DNA of 64,000 nt from Phyllobacterium zundukense (GTDB taxonomy: Bacteria; Pseudomonadota; Alphaproteobacteria; Rhizobiales; Rhizobiaceae), in NCBI RefSeq assembly GCF_025452195.1, contig NZ_CP104970.1, positions 372,001 to 436,000 of the forward strand, given 5' to 3'. Shown in pieces: positions 1 through 8,852 of this stretch. Below the pieces are notes generated by a model, which had not been told where the DNA came from, searched no databases, and saw only the letters and a program-made list of their open reading frames with translations. The position numbers and the translations under genes are program-made. Numbering within the stretch: the stretch's first letter is position 1; the number at the start of each line of letters is the position of its first letter.

Positions 1-23
1 TCGAATATTACGGCGAAACAGGT

Positions 24-407
24 TCACGATTGCCGTTTTGCCGTTAGTCCGATCTCTATGCGCGCTCCAAGTGGCAGACTGGAACAGCCGATTGTGGTTC
101 GCGCCGGGTAAGGCGATGAAAAACGCGTCGCGTAAATCTCATTCATCTGGCCAAAGTCACTCATGTCGGTGAGATAGACGTTGACGGATACGACATCATC
201 CGGCCCGAGGCCTGCTGCCTCCAGGACCTGAAACAGATTATCGAAACACTGGCGGGTCTGATCGGCAACATTTCCGTCGACAAGTATGCCAGTTTTGACG
301 TCAAGCGGCGTCTGGCCGGAGCAGAACAGCAAATCTCCGGCCCATGTTGCGTGCGAATACGGTCCCACTGCCGCAGCTTTCGAAGCATTCACAGTTTGTC
401 TAGGCAT
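24..407 (-). CDS. RidA/YjgF family enamine deaminase
   Basis: This 127-residue protein has the length and pattern of the RidA (YjgF/YER057c/UK114) family: an N-terminal VGPYSHAT segment, LLFCSGQTPLD, a central helix ending in GLGPDDVVSVNVYLTDMSDF, and PYPARTTIG with the arginine that binds the substrate carboxylate, followed by LPLGARIEIGLTA. Family members hydrolyse reactive 2-aminoacrylate-type enamines released by PLP enzymes. That fits a neighbourhood containing several PLP enzymes, above all the diaminopropionate ammonia-lyase at 8.9 kb, which releases such an intermediate. The start is supported by GGGGAGAAAGC just before the ATG. It is divergent from the LysR gene at 581, which is the usual arrangement for LysR control; that control is inferred. 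Confidence 0.9.
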   Translation of the reverse strand: MPRQTVNASKAAAVGPYSHATWAGDLLFCSGQTPLDVKTGILVDGNVADQTRQCFDNLFQVLEAAGLGPDDVVSVNVYLTDMSDFGQMNEIYATRFSSPYPARTTIGCSSLPLGARIEIGLTAKRQS

Positions 408-580
408 GCTTTCTCCCCAGGTAGGTTAAAGGAGCGCACCTGCTGCTGATCAGCGTGTTCGCATAAGGGTTGCTTGACCGCTACATTTCACCGGCACAGC
501 GCTCATGAAGCTAGCAGAACGAATTTGCGCGCCAAGCCGAATAGAACGCACTACCCTGTGCAAAAATAGACGGGGGTACT

Positions 581-1501
581 ATGACGACTGCAATTGACCA
601 TCTTGATTGGGACGATCTCAAGCTCTTCCTCAGCGTCGTCAGGTGTAAGAGCGTGACCGGCGCGGCCCGGGAATTGAGAGTTAGCCACTCCACCGTTTCC
701 CGCCGGCTTGCTCGTTTGGAATATACGGTGGGCGGCGCGCTCGTCGAACGGACCCGGGAAGGACTTTTGCTGACACCTGCTGGGCTAGTCACGATGCGGC
801 GAGCTGAGGAAATTGAAAATGGAGTGAATGCTCTGCGAAGTGACATGAGTAAACGTGACGAGATACGTGGTACGGTCAGATTAGCCACGATGGAGGGTAT
901 CGCGACGCTTTATCTGTCCGAGCGGCTTGTCGAACTCAGCAGCAGGCATCCGGATCTTCACCTCGAACTTGTCACATCGCCGCAAACGGTTCGGGTCGCT
1001 CGCCGGGAGGCGGATCTGTTCTTGAGCTTCTTCAAGCCCCATGGAACCGCCCTTGACAGCCAGCTGATCGGGCGGTTCAGGACAGGGCTATTCGCTTCGC
1101 AGGCTTATCTGGAGCGCAACGGCGTTCCCTCTCACGCCGCAGATCTTAGCGAGCACCGCTTTGTTGGCTATATCGAGGAGCTGGTCCAGCTCGAAAGCGT
1201 CCTCTGGCTAGAGGAACTCGTACCCGCCCCAAAGATTGCGTTCAGCTCAAACAGCATGATGTCGCAGATGTTCGTGGCGTCCGCGGGTGCAGGAATTGTA
1301 GCACTTCCCGAATTCGCGCGCAGTCTGAACCTAGGTCTCGTTCCCGTGCTCGAAGATCTGGCAGGCGAGCGCGAAATTTGGCTCTCAGCACATCAGGACC
1401 TGGCTTATCTTCCGAGAGTCCGCGCTGTGAAGCGGTTCCTGAAGGAACTGTTTCAGCGCGACGAACAGCGCCTTCTAAGAAACGCGCTTTGGTCATTGTA
1501 A
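581..1501 (+). CDS. LysR family transcriptional regulator
   Basis: A 306-residue LysR-type regulator. Residues 9-67 form the winged HTH (DDLKLFLSVV, GAARELRVSHSTVSRRLARLE), followed by a linker helix and a periplasmic-binding-like effector domain (GTVRLATMEGIATLYLSERL, ending at GAGIVALPEFARS). Length is normal for the family. It faces away from ridA across about 170 bp, so it probably controls that gene and perhaps itself. The nearby PLP and amino-acid genes suggest an amino-acid-related effector, but the sequence does not show one. Confidence 0.9.
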   Translation: MTTAIDHLDWDDLKLFLSVVRCKSVTGAARELRVSHSTVSRRLARLEYTVGGALVERTREGLLLTPAGLVTMRRAEEIENGVNALRSDMSKRDEIRGTVRLATMEGIATLYLSERLVELSSRHPDLHLELVTSPQTVRVARREADLFLSFFKPHGTALDSQLIGRFRTGLFASQAYLERNGVPSHAADLSEHRFVGYIEELVQLESVLWLEELVPAPKIAFSSNSMMSQMFVASAGAGIVALPEFARSLNLGLVPVLEDLAGEREIWLSAHQDLAYLPRVRAVKRFLKELFQRDEQRLLRNALWSL

Positions 1502-1656
1502 AATCTCACAACAATCCCACGGCATAAGGTCCGGTAAGCGATAGCAATACGTGCCATCGGTCGCGCGGCGGTATGAAGTTTCGCATGGGCTCCTTGCCAG
1601 CGGGCCTGACACCCACAGATTTTGGTTTGAGCCATAGTCAATCGAGGGGCAAGCAC

Positions 1657-1911
1657 CTAGGCAGTGGCTGCGATCAATTCGACTGCAATTTTGGCACCGG
1701 CAACCGGAAGCGGCGATGCCTCAATGACCGATCGCGCGGGCGCGTTAACGAATCGATCTCGCCAAACCTGGTCGAATTCAGCGAAGTCAGACAAGGTAAA
1801 AATACCTGCCCCTTTGCCAGGCCCAGTCGGCCCGAAACTGCGAATTTGGCCAACTCGAAGAACGTTGTATTTTGCGCCTAAATCGTACGCTGGTTGCAGA
1901 ATGGTGCCAAA
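1657..1911 (-). pseudogene. RidA family remnant (C-terminal part)
   Basis: Read leftward, this stretch encodes about 80 residues typical of the second half of RidA-family proteins: FGTILQPAYDLGAKYN, then FTLSDFAEFDQVW, NAPARSVIEASPLPVAGAKI and a stop at 1657-1659. There is no start codon or N-terminal half; the reading dissolves at about 1911, where a Nudix remnant begins on the other strand. It is different in sequence from the intact RidA at 24-407, so it looks like the decayed end of another catabolic cluster rather than a local duplication. Confidence 0.65.
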
Positions 1912-2280
1912 TCGCCGGCAACATCGAGGACGGTGAAAAAGCTTGGGAAGCGGCGTTGCATGAAGTTCGCGAAGAAACGGCTCTAAGCTACGACCGTCTA
2001 TACGCAGACATATGTGAGCAGTTCTATGAGGCCAATCGCAATTCTATCAGCATGCTACCGGTTTTCGTCGGCTTCGTGGATGCTGATGGGAAGGTTGTCA
2101 TTAACGATGAACAGCGAGTTTTAATGGATTTCGTTCGATGCGGCCTTGGGAATGGTGCCATTTGCGAGACAGCGCCATGTGCTAAGGCATATTGATGGGG
2201 AATTTGTGCAGCGTGAGCCAGTTCGGCATCTGCCAGTCAATGCTGCTTCCAAGAAAATCCCGATGGAGGGGAGGCGTTGA
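1895..2280 (+). pseudogene. Nudix hydrolase remnant, frameshifted
   Basis: The first frame gives GNIEDGEKAWEAALHEVREE, a recognisable but altered Nudix box: His stands where the box normally has Arg, and Ala replaces the final Gly. About 40 residues later the reading moves to another frame near 2110, which continues as WISFDAALGMVPFARQRHVL and ends in a TGA at 2278-2280. An in-frame TAA sits just before WISF. The N-terminal strand of the fold is also missing. N-terminal truncation plus frameshift plus nonsense codon make this a clear pseudogene. Confidence 0.65.
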
Positions 2281-2453
2281 TAGCAGACGCCGCACGACAT
2301 TATTGTGGTCTTGTCCGGCACTAGATGACGCTTTCCAGCAGCTTTCCCTGGCGACGTTCAATTCTGCACACGGGTTTGCAAAAGTAGCGGCTTTCGCGAC
2401 AATGCCAATTGCGTCAACAAGACTGGTGGTTCGGTCAAAGAAGGAATTCCCTC

Positions 2454-3659
2454 ATGTCGCAAATCAGCCGCGACGCTACGAAAACTCTCGACCTTTATCG
2501 CCTGCGTGCTGATACCCCCGGCACAAAAAACAGAAATCATCTCAATAATGCTGGCGCCGCGCTGATGCCGAGCCCGGTTATTGATGCGGTGGTTGGGTAC
2601 TTAAGCAGGGAAGGGGAGATCGGCGGATACGAAGCCGCAGCTGAGGCTCACTCTCTCCTGGAGGGCACATACGATAGTTTGGCCACTTTCGTGAACTGCG
2701 CCAGCGATGAGATAGCGATAGCTGAAAATGCAACGATTGCCTGGCAGCGCGCATTTTACTCCCTCTCTTTTGGACCCGGGGACCGGATCCTGACGGCAAG
2801 TGCCGAATTTGCAGCCAACTACGTCGCCTTTCTGCAGGTCGCCAAGCGTACCGGCGTCTCGATCGAAGTCATTCCGAATGACGCCTCGGGCGTCCTCGAT
2901 CCGGACGCACTGGCGAAAATGATTGATGAGCGCGTTCGGCTGATTGCGGTTACTTGGATTCCGACGAACGGCGGCCTTATCAATCCAGCAGCAGCGATCG
3001 GTCGAATAGCGCGCGACAACGGCATTCTCTATCTCCTCGACGCCTGTCAAGCTGCGGGTCAGACCCCAATTGACGTTAACGCGCTGGGCTGCGACATCCT
3101 CACCGCTACTGGCAGGAAGTTTCTCCGCGCGCCGCGGGGAACTGGTTTCATGTACATGCGTAAATCAGTCTTGGAAAAGATCGAGCCGGCGATGATCGAC
3201 CTCTATGGCGCGCCCTGGACGGCGCCTGATCGATATGAATTGCGACCTGACGCAAGACGTTTTGAAACGTGGGAGAAAAACTACTCGGTTCGTCTCGGCC
3301 TGCGGGCAGCAGTGGATTACGCGCTCGCCCTTGGCCTCGAGGCTATTGAAGAGCGTTGCAACCACCTGTCGTCAAAGCTTCGCGAAGGCCTGAGGGAGAT
3401 GCGTGCCGTATCCGTATATGATCTTGGGGCGCCGCTTGCCTCCATCATATCATTCACCGTCAGAGACTGGGAGTCATCAGCCGTCATGGCGTATCTGACC
3501 GACAAGGGGATCAACGTCTCGGTTTCGCCTCCTTCCAGCACGCCCGTCGACGCGCATACGCGACAACTTCCGCCTGTCGTGCGAGCGTCACCGCATTATT
3601 ACAATACCCAGGAAGAGATCGATGCGTTTCTCAAGGCGATTGCTGGCATTGCAGTGTAG
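2454..3659 (+). CDS. Aminotransferase class V-fold PLP-dependent enzyme
   Basis: A fold-type I PLP enzyme of the aminotransferase class V / cysteine desulfurase group, about 401 residues from the ATG at 2454. That ATG has AAGGAA seven bases upstream and is preferred over an in-frame ATG at 2409. Visible elements are HLNNAGAALMP near the N-terminus, LLDACQAAGQTPIDV (the Asp that pairs with the pyridine nitrogen) and the Schiff-base Lys in TATGRKFLRAPRGTGF. The C-terminus has VRASPHYYNTQEEIDAFL, as in isopenicillin-N-epimerase-like and desulfurase-like relatives. The substrate cannot be told from sequence. It stands alone, downstream of the decayed RidA/Nudix genes. Confidence 0.85.
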   Translation: MSQISRDATKTLDLYRLRADTPGTKNRNHLNNAGAALMPSPVIDAVVGYLSREGEIGGYEAAAEAHSLLEGTYDSLATFVNCASDEIAIAENATIAWQRAFYSLSFGPGDRILTASAEFAANYVAFLQVAKRTGVSIEVIPNDASGVLDPDALAKMIDERVRLIAVTWIPTNGGLINPAAAIGRIARDNGILYLLDACQAAGQTPIDVNALGCDILTATGRKFLRAPRGTGFMYMRKSVLEKIEPAMIDLYGAPWTAPDRYELRPDARRFETWEKNYSVRLGLRAAVDYALALGLEAIEERCNHLSSKLREGLREMRAVSVYDLGAPLASIISFTVRDWESSAVMAYLTDKGINVSVSPPSSTPVDAHTRQLPPVVRASPHYYNTQEEIDAFLKAIAGIAV

Positions 3660-4221
3660 CGTTTGACACAGCTAGACCAGGGTGTCGAAGGCGGACTACG
3701 CACCCTTATCCGCAATTCGTTGAAGGTTCGGAATGTGGCCGTCGGTTCCCTTCGCGCTGCGGTCGCTAGATTATGACAACCACAGTGGAACAGGTTAACA
3801 ACCGACTGCACCTCCGCTCGGTCAACTGCGCGACTGTTCACCTTGGTAAAAGGGTATCTACCAGCGCGAAAAGTCTACAGCCCGGTGGAACCTTGACCCT
3901 TCGAGCGAGGGTGAAGCAGCAGCCAAATTGAAAGGACTGTTAAAGAACCGCCACCTAACTTTGCTGAGCTGCTAAAATATGACAATTTTGCCTACCTCTT
4001 TAGCAAGATTGTGGGCACAATTCTAATTATGATACTCGCGAAAAGGAAACTCGCCGCGGCCAACGCATCCTCCCGAACCCTCTGCGCAACGCTCACAGCG
4101 CGCTATCTAACTTGGCACCGGCACAGTTCAGGCCCCATAAAAAGCTCCACACACTTTAAGCATTCACGCCGATAGCTTGCCCAATGGACGCTAGACGATC
4201 AACCAGAAGGACAAATAAAAT
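3660..4221. other. 562-bp intergenic stretch with no recognisable gene
   Basis: Neither strand gives a reading that resembles a known family, and no RNA gene, repeat or clear terminator was seen. It separates two PLP-enzyme genes and must hold the promoter of the downstream one. The last 150 bp are visibly AT-richer than the flanks. Confidence 0.5.
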
Positions 4222-5172
4222 ATGCGACTAAGCCCCCCGCCACCTGTCGAGTCCGCGCTCAATGCTATTGGCAATACACCGGTTATACGCCTGCGTCGCG
4301 TCGTTCCGGACGGGAGTGCTCAAGTCTTTGTCAAACTCGAGTATTTCAACCCGACAGGCTCGTATAAAGACCGCATGGCAAAATCCATCATAGAAGAGGC
4401 TGAGCGGCGCGGGGATTTGAAACCGGGAATGACAGTGGTTGAGGCGAGTGGGGGAAGCACCGGGTCCTCGCTCGCCTTCGTTTGCGCAGTGAAAGGCTAT
4501 CCTCTCATCGTGGCTTCTTCCAACGCCTTTGCCATGGAGAAGTTGCGTACGATGCGTAGCTTTGGCGCAACCGTTGATCTGATCCACAGCCCGTCCGGTG
4601 AAATCTCATCGGATCTAATCCCGTCAATGATCCGCCACGCCCAGGAGGTGTCCAGCCGATCGGACTGCTATTACTCGGACCAGTTTAACAACCGTGATGC
4701 CTTGATTGGCTACGAAGAAATCGGCCACGAGTTGGTCACACAATTTCCAGACGGTATCGACGCCTTCTGTGGCGCGGTTGGTGTGGCCGGAATGACAATG
4801 GGCGTGGCAAGGATTCTGAAGTCGCGGTCAGCGTCGGTTCGGATCGTGGTTCTGGAGCCAGCCTCTTCACCCGTCATATCGAAAGGTTGGGCCGGAACCC
4901 ACCACGTCGAGGGGATAGGGGTAGGCTTCGTTCCGCCTTTGCTCAGTCACGACCTCTATGACGAAGCGCTTGACATTCCGGAGGAAGAAGCACGCGCTAT
5001 GTGCCGCCAACTGGCTCGAGAAGAAGGATTGTTGGTCGGCACGTCCACGGGCCTCAACGTCGCTGCGGCGATACGTTTGGCCAAGGAGTTGGGGCAGGGT
5101 AGAACGGTCGTCACCGTCGCGAGCGACACCGGTCTAAAGTACATGAACGGGGAGCTTTTTGCAGATGCCTGA
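4222..5172 (+). CDS. Cysteine synthase-like PLP-dependent enzyme
   Basis: A 316-residue fold-type II PLP enzyme of the cysteine synthase/cystathionine beta-synthase family. The N-terminus has the family opening AIGNTPVIRLRR, then FNPTGSYKDRMA with the PLP Lys, and EASGGSTGSSLAFVCA, the equivalent of the substrate-binding TSGNTG loop with changed residues. GVAGMTMGVARIL forms the phosphate loop region, and VGTSTGLNVAAA lies near the end. The altered substrate loop argues against ordinary O-acetylserine sulfhydrylase activity; a beta-replacement or beta-elimination role on another amino acid is more likely, but this is inference. It is preceded by AGAAGGACAAATAAA before the ATG and appears monocistronic. 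Confidence 0.85.
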   Translation: MRLSPPPPVESALNAIGNTPVIRLRRVVPDGSAQVFVKLEYFNPTGSYKDRMAKSIIEEAERRGDLKPGMTVVEASGGSTGSSLAFVCAVKGYPLIVASSNAFAMEKLRTMRSFGATVDLIHSPSGEISSDLIPSMIRHAQEVSSRSDCYYSDQFNNRDALIGYEEIGHELVTQFPDGIDAFCGAVGVAGMTMGVARILKSRSASVRIVVLEPASSPVISKGWAGTHHVEGIGVGFVPPLLSHDLYDEALDIPEEEARAMCRQLAREEGLLVGTSTGLNVAAAIRLAKELGQGRTVVTVASDTGLKYMNGELFADA

Positions 5173-5479
5173 CAATGGTCGAGCGACGGCCGCGACGACG
5201 TTGGACCTCGGGTTGCATTGGAACCTACGGACACAGGCGATTGCTCCGGCCCGTAGACAAACGCGCGCAATCCCCGATCTATCAATAGTACAGTTTTTTG
5301 GAGCATCCTGTAAGCTGGGCAGGGGAGTTTCATGATCGCGGCGTCTAGACTCTGCTACGGTGGTCGCCAATTCAAAACGGCGGCGAAGCGAAGAATGAAA
5401 GCCCATGCTTGCGTACTCTACAGCACGATGGTGAGCTGCTCATAAGCCGAAAGCGATAGCGATGGCCATCGCTATTTTG

Positions 5480-5790
5480 AGCGAAGCAGTATTGCAGTTC
5501 AACGTCCTAGCCGCTCCGCCTGGAACGTATTGGCACGACGCCAACATCATTCGCGAAGTGTTGGGCCTCGTCCTGACGCAGGCCACGCGCATGGCGGTGG
5601 CTGAGTACCATCAGAGCCGCATCTGGGAACCGATGGGGGCGGAGGCTGACGCAAGCTGGGGTTGTTGATGATAACGATCAAGAGATCGCTTGTTGCTGTC
5701 TCAGCGCAACCGTTTTTTTGGAATGGGTGCCACCAACGGCTGGGCTCACGGCCACAGCCTAGTCCTGATCCGAAACTTTCTGCCAGCGTC
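5480..5790 (+). pseudogene. Beta-lactamase-fold serine hydrolase remnant
   Basis: The reading from about 5480 gives PPGTYWHDANIIREVLGLVL and RIWEPMGAEADASWG, which matches the middle of class C beta-lactamase-like esterases/6-aminohexanoate hydrolases. It then stops at 5666. Shifted frames continue the family pattern: DDNDQEIACCCLSAT, then MGATNGWAHGHSLVLI. The SxxK active-site region is absent. It is a multiply frameshifted fragment, oriented toward the TetR gene that follows. Confidence 0.5.
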
Positions 5791-5981
5791 CTGATGCGCC
5801 GGTGTGAGAACGTTCCTCCCGGCCCGGGAGAGCTCACGATGATTCCGCAAGGAGGGTGCACCACATTTGACGTCCAATGTCAGCTATTGCATTGGATTTG
5901 GCCACTTTCGTTGGTACGGCTGGATGCGTCATTGCATGAATAATATCCTATGAGTATGTTGACGATCATGCAGATCGTCAG

Positions 5982-6590
5982 ATGGCAAGGAGTCGTTTGT
6001 TGGGGCATTCACAGGCCGAAAAAGCGCAAAGTCGAGGGCGGATTCTGAGGGAGGCCGCCGACCAGATCCGAGACGGCGGGCTTGAGTCGGTGAGCGTGGG
6101 CAAGCTCATGAAAAGCGTTAATTTGACGCATGGCGGCTTCTACGGCCATTTCGCGTCGCGTGCAGACCTGCTAGCCCAGGCTCTGAAGCGCGCCCTGGTT
6201 GACGGCGCGCGTCGGTCACCAAAGGGATCAGGGGGCGCGCGCGCCTTCGCCAACGGAGTTAAAGACTATTTAAGTCGGAACCATCGGGACTCGCGCAGCA
6301 CTGGGTGCGCAGTTTCGGCGCTGGTTTCCGATGTCGGGCGCGCCGATGCCCAGTCCAAGACGGTCATGGCCGCCTATATTGAGGATTACATCGGTGCCAC
6401 TCGGCAACAGCTTGGCGACGAAGATGACTCCAGAGCAATGTTTGCCGTCAGCGCCATGGTTGGCGCTCTGGCCCTGTCGCGGGTGATGACGGACTCGGCC
6501 CGTTCCGACGCCCTGCTCCACGGCGTGCGCAAACAACTGATGGCTTTCGACGAGCCTAATGAGTCGGCGCGCTCAGGCAACAAGGACTAG
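5982..6590 (+). CDS. TetR/AcrR family transcriptional regulator
   Basis: A 202-residue TetR regulator. The N-terminal HTH spans roughly residues 18-63 (RILREAADQI, VSVGKLMKSVNLTHGGFYGHF, ADLLAQALKRAL), and the rest is a helical ligand-binding domain. The recognition segment LTHGGFYGHFASR is typical of regulators of SDR and hydrolase genes. The next gene on the same strand is a truncated SDR and the preceding one a decayed hydrolase, so its original targets may be lost. It starts near 5982 without a strong ribosome-binding site. Confidence 0.88.
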   Translation: MARSRLLGHSQAEKAQSRGRILREAADQIRDGGLESVSVGKLMKSVNLTHGGFYGHFASRADLLAQALKRALVDGARRSPKGSGGARAFANGVKDYLSRNHRDSRSTGCAVSALVSDVGRADAQSKTVMAAYIEDYIGATRQQLGDEDDSRAMFAVSAMVGALALSRVMTDSARSDALLHGVRKQLMAFDEPNESARSGNKD

Positions 6591-6728
6591 GCCTGAGTTG
6601 TGGGCCGGGCTGTCAGCGCCCCGGTCTCCGTGGCGCGGTTCAGCATCAGCGCAACCTCGCAGGCCGCTCTCACACGACAGTGAGACCTTGTGGATTTTCG
6701 TCGTGAATCGTGAGGATTAATTGCATGG

Positions 6729-7310
6729 GTGCTGGTCGACACGCCTGTTGGGCAGTGGAAGGCTAACCTCATCCGTACCTCGGCCAGCCGCCGGTCGCCG
6801 ACCGTCTTTCGGCTTAGAGAGCGACGCGCGGGAGTACCAAAGGTGGTGATCCACAACGCTGTTGGCGGAGCTTTCGGCAACTTCCTCGACATCGAGCCGG
6901 AAGTCCTTCAGCAAAATTTCCAGATCAATGTCATGGCGCTGCTGCACCTTGCGAGGTGGGTTGCACCACGGATGGAGGCGGCAGGGGGCGGAGCCTTGCT
7001 GGTGACAGGCAACACCGCTGCCTATCGCGGTAAGGCCGCCTTTGCCGGTTTTGCCCCAAGCAAGGCAGCGCAGCGGGTTCTGACTGAGTCCATTGCCCGA
7101 GAGATGGGCCCTAGGGGCGTGCACGTGTCCTTCATGATGATCGATGCGGTCATCGACGTGCCTTGGACCCGCGCGCGGTTCGCGGACAAGCCGGATGACT
7201 TTTTCATCCAGCCATCCGACATCGCGGAAGAGGTCTGGCACGTCACTCACCAGCCACGTTCCGCTTGGTCATTCCTGACAGAATTGCGGCCCTTCCGCGA
7301 GTCCTGGTGA
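6729..7310 (+). pseudogene. Short-chain dehydrogenase (SDR) remnant lacking the N-terminal Rossmann part
   Basis: From about residue 36 this reads as the C-terminal two thirds of an SDR: VVIHNAVGGAFGNFLDI (the NAG-like strand), FQINVMALLHLARW, GGALLVTGNTAAYRGKAAFAGFAPSKAAQR and MGPRGVHVSFMMIDAVIDVP. The N-terminal TGxxxGxG cofactor motif is absent, and the first 35 residues do not resemble the family. In the active-site region Phe stands at the usual Tyr position, next to the conserved Lys. Some SDR subgroups do the same, so that alone is not proof of decay. The missing cofactor motif makes it non-functional as an oxidoreductase. Confidence 0.6.
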
Positions 7311-8251
7311 TCTAACATTTCGCAGAGTTTCATTTTGTCGATGCCGCCTGGAGGCCATCGAGGCGACGCGACGGCGACGCTGTTGCCCAAGCTATCGGCC
7401 CTGAAATCCGGGAGGGCGATCGGGCTGATGGTGCGCCGCACCAAATCCGGGCTAATGAGCTTGCTTCAACGCTGGTTCAAGACGCTGTAGCCCGAAAGGA
7501 TCGCCCGTATCGCACCTCTGGCGCCGGCACAGTTCCAATGTTTACAGACACTTGACGAAGGAAAATGCCGATGTTCCCCCAAGAAAGTCGCACAGACTGT
7601 TGGTTCGGCGAATACCGCCGGGGCTGCTCGCGCGACACCTTTCGAAAATCACATCGACTATGCTTTCTTGATAGAACGTTTCGAGCCCGAGCTCGCCAAC
7701 CATAGAGAAGGTTTGGTGAAACTCCATGTCGCAGAGCCGCAGAGGAAACTGTCTCCCTGGGCATAGCTCTCCTCGATGATCTGCAGCGGTTGCCCAGAGC
7801 CGTCGCCGGACATCACCGACCATAAGTTCAATCTGTCGAAACGTGTTAGATGTAAGCTAATACTCAAACCTGTGCTTGAGCATTGCTGCTTAGGCTGAGG
7901 GCTTGGTCGCAAGTGGGCGTGGTTCAGTTACCAATGCAGTCTCGACCTCACGGCCGACTTGCCTCAGCCTCGACAAACTTATCTCGTCCGAGCTCTAACT
8001 GTCCGGCGCTGCGAGGCGAACGAGCCCGCCGTCACGCTTAATCTCGCCGAGACTGCGTCGGCGGCCAAGTATTCGCTGGTCATCGACGGAAAGGCTATTC
8101 ATGGGCAAGGGCTCCTGTGTTCGCAACGGTTTTTCAGTTAACGTCACCATAGTTCCAAGCGAGATTAGTGGAGGCTGATTTAGCGGCGCCCATTTACGAC
8201 TTTGTACCGTGAAATGGGCTTGGTCGAGCAATTGATACGCCGGAGGTTGCG
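7311..8251. other. 940-bp stretch with no intact gene
   Basis: Several short open stretches occur on both strands but none gives a convincing family match. A leftward reading near 7764-7690 contains SSAALRHGVSPNLLYGWRAR, which resembles the HTH of small IS-element OrfA proteins. It is a single short patch, so an IS remnant is only suspected. No terminal inverted repeats were seen. Confidence 0.35.
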
Positions 8252-8740
8252 TTAGCCCAGAGGGATCGACAAGCCGACTTTCACCCGATCCATCGCAACG
8301 AATGTTCGGAAGTGTTTTACGTTATTGTTCTGGAAGAAAAGGCGGCGGGTGAGGGCTTCATAATCGCTCATGGATCGGACTGAAATCACTAGCATGAAGT
8401 CCGCCTCTCCGGTGACGTAGTAGCATTGCTGCACTTCGGGCGCTGCGACAAAGGAACGCCTCGCCGTCTCGTATAGATCGGTCCGCTCGCTCTCCATGGC
8501 GACTTGCGCGAAGAGAGTGATTGGTTGACCTACTTTGGCCGGATCGACTATCGCAACATTTGCCTGGATGACGCCAGTCTCTTCAAGACGCTTAATCCTT
8601 CGCTGGACAGCAGGGGCCGAAAGATTGACCTGCTCTGCGATCTTGCGCTGGGACGTCTTATTGTCGCGCTGGAGGAGATTCAAGATCGCCTTGTCCGTCC
8701 GATCCAGTGAGATCTCGTCAGTTCTGGAATTTTCGCTCAT
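8252..8740 (-). CDS. Lrp/AsnC family transcriptional regulator
   Basis: A 162-residue Lrp/AsnC regulator taking the second ATG (8740), which has GGTGGGAAA directly before it. The N-terminal HTH is at about residues 10-60 (LDRTDKAILNLLQRDNKTS, LSAPAVQRRIKRLEETGVI). The C-terminal RAM domain includes VQQCYYVTGEADFMLVISV. It is divergent from the diaminopropionate ammonia-lyase gene across about 110 bp, the usual arrangement for a local Lrp-type activator responding to the amino acid degraded by its target. Confidence 0.92.
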   Translation of the reverse strand: MSENSRTDEISLDRTDKAILNLLQRDNKTSQRKIAEQVNLSAPAVQRRIKRLEETGVIQANVAIVDPAKVGQPITLFAQVAMESERTDLYETARRSFVAAPEVQQCYYVTGEADFMLVISVRSMSDYEALTRRLFFQNNNVKHFRTFVAMDRVKVGLSIPLG

Positions 8741-8852
8741 TTTCCCACCCATTAAGTAGCCAATATCTCATTGTTGCCAGCGAACTAAAGCGCAAATTAC
8801 ACCTCGCTTGCAATATAAATGCAGGAACATTTTCTAGCTCGTGGACCACGAA

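Noticed and set aside
7477..7764. Transposase-like HTH fragment
   Set aside because: Only one short stretch looks like an IS OrfA protein; no DDE motif, inverted repeats or target duplication were found, so no IS element is called.
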